Under the pieces are notes generated by a model. The model searched no databases. It saw only the letters and a list, made by a program, of their open reading frames with translations, and was not told the origin of the DNA. The position numbers and the translations under genes were made by a program. This document shows, in pieces, positions 14,917 to 20,293 of a stretch of DNA of 20,293 nt (position 1 is the stretch's first letter; every line of letters begins with the position of its first letter). The stretch covers positions 1 through 20,293 of the forward strand of contig JAZKAK010000027.1 of the NCBI GenBank assembly GCA_040389165.1, given 5' to 3'. This DNA comes from CAIOTO01 sp040389165 (GTDB lineage: Bacteria > Pseudomonadota > Alphaproteobacteria > Paracaedibacterales > CAIOTO01).

Positions 14917-14927
14917 TAAAGGAACCT

Positions 14928-15215
14928 TTATTCAACAACTTTGGGAACAGAAAACATTTCATGGCAAGCGGATGGCGCATTGCTGAGCACTTCCGTCACG
15001 CGATTGGGCGCCGTCACGACGTCTTGTCGTTCGTGCATTTGCGGCGTTGTTTGATCAATACTCAAATCGACATGTGACACGTCAACGCTTTGCAGTGCGC
15101 CAATCCAATTGAAGATGCCGGTGAGTTGCTGTTGATAATAGCCAACGTCGGTGTCGGTTAGCGTAATGCGCGACAGTTTACCGATCTTTTTAATGGCTTC
15201 AGGTGTAAGGGTCAT
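14928..15215 (-). CDS. gatC: Asp-tRNA(Asn)/Glu-tRNA(Gln) amidotransferase subunit C
   Basis: Small subunit that wraps around and stabilises the GatA-GatB interface. The 95-aa length is typical. The N-terminal KKIGKLSRITLTDTD, the FNWIGALQSVDVS helix, the HERQDVV segment (usually Arg-x-Asp) and the terminal MFSVPKVVE are all family hallmarks. It is the first gene of the gatCAB operon, with a good promoter about 33-61 nt upstream of its ATG. Confidence 0.96.
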   Translation of the reverse strand: MTLTPEAIKKIGKLSRITLTDTDVGYYQQQLTGIFNWIGALQSVDVSHVDLSIDQTTPQMHERQDVVTAPNRVTEVLSNAPSACHEMFSVPKVVE

Positions 15216-15247
15216 AAAAGCTGATATCGTTTATTTCATCTGTCCCT

Positions 15248-15276
15248 AAATTAGGATTATCTGAGGTTTGCGTCAA
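15248..15276 (-). promoter_or_regulatory. gatCAB operon promoter
   Basis: On the minus strand, TTGACG (15271-15276, 5 of 6) is followed by exactly 17 nt and TAATTT (15248-15253). Transcription would start about 25 nt upstream of gatC. The -35 box lies right against the hairpin at 15278-15297. Confidence 0.6.
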
Positions 15277-15277
15277 G

Positions 15278-15297
15278 GGTGGAGTTTTACATCCACC
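15278..15297. terminator. Short hairpin between the exported protein gene and gatC
   Basis: GGTGGA (15278-15283) pairs with TCCACC (15292-15297) over an 8-nt loop, 26 bases beyond the stop codon of the upstream gene on the minus strand. There is no T-run after it in that direction, so it is at best a weak terminator. Confidence 0.3.
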
Positions 15298-15322
15298 ATC
15301 CTTCACACAGAAACCAACGCAA

Positions 15323-16237
15323 TCACGTGCCACTCACCGCAAATTCATCTATGGCATTACGAAAGCGAGATTCAAGATCCATGCAATAATCCAGGCAATT
15401 TTGCGCACCAAAATAGGTTGTTGTAAACGATATCTGTTGCTCACGAAGTGCTCGAATGTCTTCGTTTAACACGTTGATATGCGCCTCTCTTTTTGCGAAG
15501 ATTACATCTTTAAAATACGCTCGATCAATGACTTTTTTATTGCTCGATTGATAACGTTGGATAACATCCTGCAAAATATCAGCAACAGTAATGCATGCTA
15601 CATGTTCTCTGAATTGGTCAAAAAGCGCTGTGTGCATCGTGTCTTCGTATACCGATAAAATTAAATCAATCACTCTTTCTAAATAGCTTCTTGTTTTATG
15701 CATAGCGATTGCGAAATTAGCATATGAAACATGCTTTTTCATATCTGCGAATGTGTTCCATTTAGTTGTAGCGCGTGCACGAGCGCGTCTTTCTTGCGTT
15801 TTTTTGACGCGATTATCACTACTATACGCGAGCATCTTAACTCTTTGTTTCGGCTCGGGATCCGTATATTGCCTAACGAGTAGAGCCGGCGCGAACCCAA
15901 TTTTTCTTTCCTTGGCGATGCTTCCCGCACAACTTTCTGTTGTATCTGCGGTGCTTTCTTTTTCAACAGTGACTGCTGCTTCTGCTACTGCCTCTATGCC
16001 GGCGTTTAAAGGCGTTATTATTTCATATTCTTGCGTTGATTCATCATCGTCTGAGTCGTTAGTCATTGCTGCTGCATACCTTGCATTAACAGAAGACGTC
16101 CGGTCAATATATACGCCGGTATCGGTGCGAATCTCGCCCGGCCCAGCAGGATCAGTCGCCGCAAGAACATTCGCACTTAACATGGCACTACATGCAATCA
16201 ACCCGCACATACCGTATCTAATGTAATTTAATATCAT
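15323..16237 (-). CDS. Exported hypothetical protein
   Basis: No family recognised. The 304-aa product has a clear Sec signal peptide (CGLIACSAMLSANVLAA, predicted cut before TDP) and a good ribosome binding site (AAGGA eight to nine bases before the ATG). An acidic low-complexity region (NDSDDDESTQEYE) follows, then an Arg-rich segment (RRARARATTKW) and a mostly helical C-terminal half without membrane segments. Within it, YLERVIDLILSVYEDTM resembles the stretch YMHRIIPIIDVILPVFKDM of the exported protein at 2476-3174; the similarity is short and may be chance. A possible -35 TTGACC at 16300-16305 lacks a convincing -10. It is likely periplasmic or secreted. Confidence 0.72.
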   Translation of the reverse strand: MILNYIRYGMCGLIACSAMLSANVLAATDPAGPGEIRTDTGVYIDRTSSVNARYAAAMTNDSDDDESTQEYEIITPLNAGIEAVAEAAVTVEKESTADTTESCAGSIAKERKIGFAPALLVRQYTDPEPKQRVKMLAYSSDNRVKKTQERRARARATTKWNTFADMKKHVSYANFAIAMHKTRSYLERVIDLILSVYEDTMHTALFDQFREHVACITVADILQDVIQRYQSSNKKVIDRAYFKDVIFAKREAHINVLNEDIRALREQQISFTTTYFGAQNCLDYCMDLESRFRNAIDEFAVSGT

Positions 16238-16370
16238 TTTCGTTCCTTTTTAAACATTACCTGTTTGTCAAAAGAACTAGTAACACGCGCTATGCTTTAG
16301 GTCAATTTTAAATGTGATTGTTCGCATGTAATTTGAGCACAAGGCAATTAAATGGTGAACCATGCATTTT

Positions 16371-17843
16371 TTAAACCAAACGATCTTGCAATAATTTAAC
16401 AAATCTTTCACTTTCGGAAAGCTGCTCAACAGCGGATGCATTTGCTGCTTTTTCCCTTTTAATCTTTTTTTGTGGTTGGATAGGCGTTTGGACTTTTGAA
16501 TTAAATTTTGATAACGCTTGTTGAATTACTGCTGCGGTAAATTCAAAGTTATAAGCTGGATCAAGAAGAACGTCGCCCAGCGCATAATCGCCAAAGGAGG
16601 CGCTTGTAATCAGCAAGGCATTAACGTGACCTTGCACTCTATCGCGCGCAGCCGCGCTTAGTCGTAGGTATGGCGGTAATTTTTGTGAGAAAAATGAGAG
16701 CATATAATCAAGAAAAGAATGCTTATGATTTAAGTATTGCATTTGATTTAGAGCTAAACCCTCTAGCCCCAATCGTTTATTTGCCATATCTGTTAACTCA
16801 GCAGCTATCTTGATCGTACGATCAAACACTGTGTCTGCATAACCAGCACTCATTGCCAAAAAAAATCGCTGTAATTCGTGCGTTACTTTTTCGCGACCAT
16901 TAGCCCAAGCACTAATCATCGCACATAATTTTGCCTGCTGACCAGGAATAAGAGCTACTGGACACTGCTCACCCATGCGTACATATTTACAAACGATTTG
17001 TTCTTGAATATATAATGGAACTGCTAATAATATTTGACTAAATGTATATTCATTTGAATTAACAGCAGAATCCAAAATAGCTGACACACAGGGTGCATGT
17101 TCTTCGTTAAAAGAAACCTCTAGGGCATCAATAAGCCCTTCTATGTCAGGCCTAAGATACGTTTGCGTAAAAAGAAGCGGAATGACGTCCTTTTTGCCCG
17201 CAAACACGGCATTTCGTAACGCCCAATTTATCCCATTTCGATCAAACTTTAATGCATCAGGACGTTCAAGAATGCGGCGAATAAAGGCTGCATTCCCAGC
17301 ATATGCAGAAACCGAAAGTACTTTATTCCATATTTCAACTGTTTCAACTGGTTCAAATAGTTCAGCTATTTCAATGGTAAATTCCTCATCTGCTCTGCCA
17401 AATTTTTCAAATGCAGTCCGTTTTGCATTTAAAATACGTGTCACGCCCTCTAAATCCCCCTGCACAGCAAGAATTCCCGCTATGCCTACAATACTTTTGT
17501 TAAAAAGCATGGATGGATTGCTTTCAAAATTCAACAAAAGCAAGGCGTCCAAAACATGATACTGTTTGTTTTTCGCGGCATCTATTAGTGCGTAATAAAG
17601 AGTACGCGCCTTTAACTCTGTGTTTGACTGACTTTCCATCAATGCGCTAACCCTGGTGATTTCTTGCTGTTCACGTAGCGGAAGACTATGCGCAATGTCT
17701 GAAGTTGCAGCAGAATCATCTATATTCGACGACAGGCTTGGATCCAATGCCAGGCTCGCTGGATCCATCGAAAATGCTGGAAACCCCATGCTTATGGCCA
17801 AAAAAGACGCTTGCAACAATGCTTTGTTTATTTTATTTTTCAT
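16371..17843 (-). CDS. Exported hypothetical protein with ankyrin-like helical repeats
   Basis: The 490-aa product starts with a Sec signal peptide (KALLQASFLAISMGFPAFS, cut before MDP) and is predicted to be almost entirely helical. Between about residues 80 and 260 there are several helix-turn-helix units spaced by 30-40 residues, with an ankyrin-like rhythm: ALIDAAKNKQYHVLDALLLL, ILAVQGDLEGVTRILNA, SVSAYAGNAAFIRRILERPD and LRNAVFAGKKDVIPLLFTQ. They lack the strict ankyrin TPLHxA motif, so they could also be another solenoid. The C-terminal part has a Lys/Arg-rich patch (QPQKKIKREKAANA). It sits 133 nt upstream of the previous exported gene on the same strand; a shared transcript is possible. 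A role in host interaction is suggested only by export plus solenoid repeats. Confidence 0.75.
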   Translation of the reverse strand: MKNKINKALLQASFLAISMGFPAFSMDPASLALDPSLSSNIDDSAATSDIAHSLPLREQQEITRVSALMESQSNTELKARTLYYALIDAAKNKQYHVLDALLLLNFESNPSMLFNKSIVGIAGILAVQGDLEGVTRILNAKRTAFEKFGRADEEFTIEIAELFEPVETVEIWNKVLSVSAYAGNAAFIRRILERPDALKFDRNGINWALRNAVFAGKKDVIPLLFTQTYLRPDIEGLIDALEVSFNEEHAPCVSAILDSAVNSNEYTFSQILLAVPLYIQEQIVCKYVRMGEQCPVALIPGQQAKLCAMISAWANGREKVTHELQRFFLAMSAGYADTVFDRTIKIAAELTDMANKRLGLEGLALNQMQYLNHKHSFLDYMLSFFSQKLPPYLRLSAAARDRVQGHVNALLITSASFGDYALGDVLLDPAYNFEFTAAVIQQALSKFNSKVQTPIQPQKKIKREKAANASAVEQLSESERFVKLLQDRLV

Positions 17844-17959
17844 CTATTTTAACGCCTTTTTATAATAAATTTAAATGACAAATTGTACATATGTTTATTT
17901 TGTAAAAAACATAAATATTCGTAACAAACTTTTGTGAAAAATACAATAAAAAAATATCC

Positions 17960-17990
17960 TTTAATGAACAACTTTAAATTATTCATTAAA
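17960..17990 (-). terminator. Probable terminator of cca
   Basis: TTTAATGAA (17960-17968) and TTCATTAAA (17982-17990) form a perfect 9-bp stem over a 13-nt loop. Read on the minus strand, downstream of the cca stop codon, it is followed within five bases by a run of seven T. The stem is AT-rich. The rest of the spacer 17844-18010 is very AT-rich, with no other structure seen. Confidence 0.5.
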
Positions 17991-18010
17991 TTTATATATC
18001 TAGTGTCACT

Positions 18011-19231
18011 TTAAATGAGGGCAAGCGTCAAGCACGCAGTGTGATCAAGTTCAAAATTGCATGCAATCCACTGGCGCTTAACCGTGTTTAAAATCGCGCC
18101 AACGCGCTCGCCTGGTGCAACGCCTAACGCTAGAATATCCGCGCCGGTTAAGGGAAAAGGTGGTGGCAGAACAAGTGCTTTTGCGTCATGAATACACAGC
18201 CAGATTGGTTTGCATGACAAGGCATCACGCAACAGTTTCACGTCAACCCACCACTCTGGGTGCGTTAAAACAATCTCGTTCGGCGCCTTTTCATGTGACG
18301 TATACGTTGATAATTGTGTTAATTTTTTCGTTTGAATTCGTGATAATTTCAACAGAGCAGATATATTAGACCCAAGCGTGAGCGCACATAACCGACGAAT
18401 TGGGCAGGCGTGGTGACCGCCCATACCCTCGAGCACAACCAATCGCCGAAACGCCTTAATCCCCATTTCGTAATCAATCTCAACGCCGAACACATGGGCT
18501 AGCAAACCGTAACGCCGCATTGATTCCAGCACAACACCGGGCCACGGTTGCGCAAGTATTTTGAACAGCTCGCTTTGCACACGTTCAATGCTTAGCTGTG
18601 ATAAACTCTTTTTAATCGAAATCAAGGTTGGCAAAACAGACAGATCCACATGGCCCTGACCAAAACGTCCCCAAAACCTGAAATAGCGATAAAGTCGTAA
18701 ATAATCCTCGGCAATGCGCGCGGCGGTATCGCCGATAAAACGTACCCGACGATGTGATAAATCGGAAATGCCATCAAAAGCATCATACAAAATACGATGG
18801 AGATCCACATACAAGGCATTCATTGTGAAATCTCGGCGTTTCGCATCTTCTTCAAACGAAGTGCCAAACAGCACCGTTGCATGGCGACCGTGGGTTTTTA
18901 TGTCAGCTCTAAGAGAGGTCACCTCGAGCACAAGGCTTTGATACAAAATGGTCACGGTACCGTGCGCAAGACCTGTTGGTATGCATTTCAATCGATGCTT
19001 TTTGCAAAAAGAAATAACATCAGCCGGAGGGCACGCGATGGCAACGTCGATGTCTGTGAATAATGGCGCACGATACGTGGAACCCAACAATGCATCCCGC
19101 ACACACCCACCAACCAAACGTGCATCCATGCCATTTTCGGCACATAAAGCCAGAAAATCCCACGCACGTGAATCAATGTGATTCGCTGCTAAAAAGGGTG
19201 ATTGTTTAAATGTGCCGTGCATGCTGTGCAT
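18011..19231 (-). CDS. cca: CCA tRNA nucleotidyltransferase / poly(A) polymerase family
   Basis: Adds or repairs the 3'-terminal CCA of tRNAs (class II nucleotidyltransferase). With the ATG at 19231 the protein has 406 aa. Motifs are LVGGCVRDALLG (39-50), the catalytic pair D60/D62 (TDIDVAIA), the basic KRRDFTMNAL (131-140, nucleotide selection) and the AEDYLRLYRYFRFWGRFG helix. An additional in-frame TTG at 19249 exists; I prefer an ATG (19231 or 19222) because the residues before the conserved core are not conserved in the family, but no ribosome binding site settles it. It is not possible from sequence alone to exclude a poly(A) polymerase activity, since the two enzymes share this domain. 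No neighbouring tRNA gene is present. Confidence 0.92.
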   Translation of the reverse strand: MHSMHGTFKQSPFLAANHIDSRAWDFLALCAENGMDARLVGGCVRDALLGSTYRAPLFTDIDVAIACPPADVISFCKKHRLKCIPTGLAHGTVTILYQSLVLEVTSLRADIKTHGRHATVLFGTSFEEDAKRRDFTMNALYVDLHRILYDAFDGISDLSHRRVRFIGDTAARIAEDYLRLYRYFRFWGRFGQGHVDLSVLPTLISIKKSLSQLSIERVQSELFKILAQPWPGVVLESMRRYGLLAHVFGVEIDYEMGIKAFRRLVVLEGMGGHHACPIRRLCALTLGSNISALLKLSRIQTKKLTQLSTYTSHEKAPNEIVLTHPEWWVDVKLLRDALSCKPIWLCIHDAKALVLPPPFPLTGADILALGVAPGERVGAILNTVKRQWIACNFELDHTACLTLALI

Positions 19232-19422
19232 CGTGAAATGTTTTTTCAAGAGTGCAGCGCGATCAATCCGAAGTCAATCGGGAAGATAACGAGATGTCAG
19301 CTGGACCCTGCGTGTAATTATGTTATTTTTTATTTAATAATCACTTTTATTTACATTGATAGAATTCTGTTAACGTATTGTTAATACAAACAATGTCAAT
19401 ATAAACATGCCAGACATCTCGT

Positions 19423-19451
19423 GTGACATTGAATAAAGGTATTCATTTAAT
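19423..19451 (+). promoter_or_regulatory. Candidate promoter of the exported protein gene 19501-20097
   Basis: GTGACA (19423-19428), a 17-nt spacer and TTTAAT (19446-19451), each 5 of 6 matches. It gives a leader of about 40 nt ending in AAAGGA before the ATG. A 10-bp inverted pair, ACGAGATGTC (19289-19298) and GACATCTCGT (19413-19422), brackets the spacer and ends exactly at the -35 box. Confidence 0.5.
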
Positions 19452-19500
19452 TTAAACCAAAATATTTTCAACAACATAAATTTAACAAAAGGATTGTAAA

Positions 19501-20097
19501 ATGTCTGCATTTAAAAAAAATAAAGCGTGTTTATTATTAGCAACTTCTGCCATATTTTTATCATATCAAGATATGAGTTGTGCTGCAACAGGAGGGGCGG
19601 CGGCTCCTACTCCGTTAATGCGTGCAGAGTATGGAGTAGTGGGACAAGTAGCAGCAGCAAGAGCAGCGCACCAACAAGCTATTAACGATCTTGGAGAGAA
19701 TGTTAAGCGTAATCAGCTTACAAATGAAGATGTTCTACTCGATAATATGTTAATTGAATTTATTAATACTATGCTCTTTCGCAACACAGAATCACACAGC
19801 CTATCGTACAGAATAAACGCACAAAAGATGCATGAAAACGCAGAGACCTATGCTCATCATAGTCGTTCTGATCTTTATAGTACGGTTGCTTCCCTCTTAA
19901 AAAGCATTGGAGAAGATACATCAGACAATAACATTAACTCAAAGATAGCTGATTTAAAGAGAATTCTACCTAAAAATATTCCAGAAGCACTGTATATATT
20001 ACATGACAAGTGCGATATACTGCGTATGTACCGAATCATACATCCTGCGCATTCTGCATATACTCACCATGCTACAGCATCCAGAATACATCCTTGA
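19501..20097 (+). CDS. Small exported hypothetical protein
   Basis: No family recognised. The 198-aa product has a signal peptide (KACLLLATSAIFLSYQDMSCA, cut before ATG...), a short Gly/Ala/Pro linker (GGAAAPTP) and a helical mature domain without membrane segments. There is one Cys late in the sequence and several His residues near the end (HPAHSAYTHH). AAAGGA six bases before the ATG supports the start. Two stop codons in a row (TGA TGA) end it, and a hairpin begins at the stop. It stands alone on the plus strand between cca, which is divergent, and the repeat at 20176. Periplasmic or secreted location is likely. Confidence 0.72.
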   Translation: MSAFKKNKACLLLATSAIFLSYQDMSCAATGGAAAPTPLMRAEYGVVGQVAAARAAHQQAINDLGENVKRNQLTNEDVLLDNMLIEFINTMLFRNTESHSLSYRINAQKMHENAETYAHHSRSDLYSTVASLLKSIGEDTSDNNINSKIADLKRILPKNIPEALYILHDKCDILRMYRIIHPAHSAYTHHATASRIHP

Positions 20098-20127
20098 TGA
20101 GGGGCCTATTTTAAATAGAACCTCATC
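20096..20127 (+). terminator. Long hairpin at the stop codon of the small exported protein
   Basis: GATGAGG (20096-20102) pairs with CCTCATC (20121-20127), and the inner arms CTATTT/AAATAG (20106-20118) extend it. No strong T-run follows, so it may be a weak terminator or a 3' stabilising structure. The rest of 20128-20175 shows nothing. Confidence 0.45.
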
Positions 20128-20175
20128 ACGGATTAATCATTATAAATAACGGCTCCTCGCGATGATGAATGAAAC

Positions 20176-20293
20176 CATGCTACCCGTCACTTTTATTTTT
20201 CTTACTGTCATTCCCGCGGAGGCGGGGATCCAGGCTGTTTATACCATTTTCACTAACTTTCAATTAGTGCAGTCCTCTGCAATATCTCTGTTG
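20176..20293. mobile_element. Partial MITE copy joined to the 55-bp dispersed repeat, cut by window end
   Basis: Bases 20176-20242 are the exact reverse complement of the right part of the complete element (8848-8914), starting with the same 19-bp terminal repeat and including GTCATTCCCGCGGAGGCGGG. At about 20239 the sequence switches to the 55-bp repeat shared with 7100-7154 and runs off the window. Either this is a longer relative of the MITE with the same ends, or a second repeat inserted into a MITE. Confidence 0.8.

Noticed and set aside
15753..16226. 157-codon open frame opposite the exported protein gene 15323-16237
   Set aside because: The opposite frame has a signal peptide and a strong ribosome binding site, which this one lacks; it looks like a shadow.

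Overview
The window looks like a piece of an AT-rich alphaproteobacterial chromosome. The RNase E has the alphaproteobacterial form, with a long acidic insertion inside the S1 domain. An AmgK-type sugar kinase, a compact gatCAB operon and a bacterial CCA-adding enzyme fit the same group. Six reading frames for exported or membrane proteins of no recognisable family, two of them with ankyrin-like helical repeats, suggest a host-associated or intracellular lifestyle. Holosporales- or Rickettsiales-like bacteria would fit, but this is inference: there is no rRNA or marker here that fixes the taxon.

Layout. 1-17: end of a short inverted-repeat element. 64-1194 (-): Fic protein with an N-terminal DUF4172-like region and a C-terminal winged helix, preceded by a palindromic operator/promoter. 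1336-2415 (-): amgK. 2476-3174 (-): exported protein with a duplicated 38-residue block. 3632-6220 (+): rne. 6304-6954 (+): site-2-protease-like M50 membrane peptidase. 7126-8441 (-): two exported/membrane unknowns, the first with its 3' end made of a dispersed repeat. 8442-8989: repeat-rich spacer with a complete 163-bp MITE-like element. 8990-10249 (+): exported Cys-rich protein with a Gly/Ala-rich hydrophobic hairpin. 10339-11964: a second Fic gene lying between two nearly identical copies of the gatB 3' end. 11965-15215 (-): gatC-gatA-gatB operon. 15323-17843 (-): two exported unknowns. 18011-19231 (-): cca. 19501-20097 (+): small exported unknown. 20176-20293: a second copy of the MITE end joined to the repeat seen at 7100-7154.

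Housekeeping genes (rne, gatCAB, cca, amgK, M50 protease) serve RNA decay, Gln/Asn-tRNA formation, tRNA 3'-end repair, cell-wall sugar recycling and membrane proteolysis. They are interleaved with accessory genes, and the repeats sit at the junctions. The most striking structure is the 10.3-12.1 kb segment. A Fic gene with its own dyad operator is bounded by direct repeats made of the last 47 codons of gatB plus a REP-like palindrome, so the whole looks like a 1,626-bp module that integrated at, or could excise from, the gatB 3' end. Both Fic genes encode the class II autoinhibitory motif and a C-terminal winged helix, and both have symmetric operators just upstream, of unrelated sequence. This suggests two parallel autoregulated AMPylation systems. 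Both window ends lie in repeats, so the window may be a contig broken at repeats. I saw no tRNA, rRNA, CRISPR array, integrase or transposase gene.
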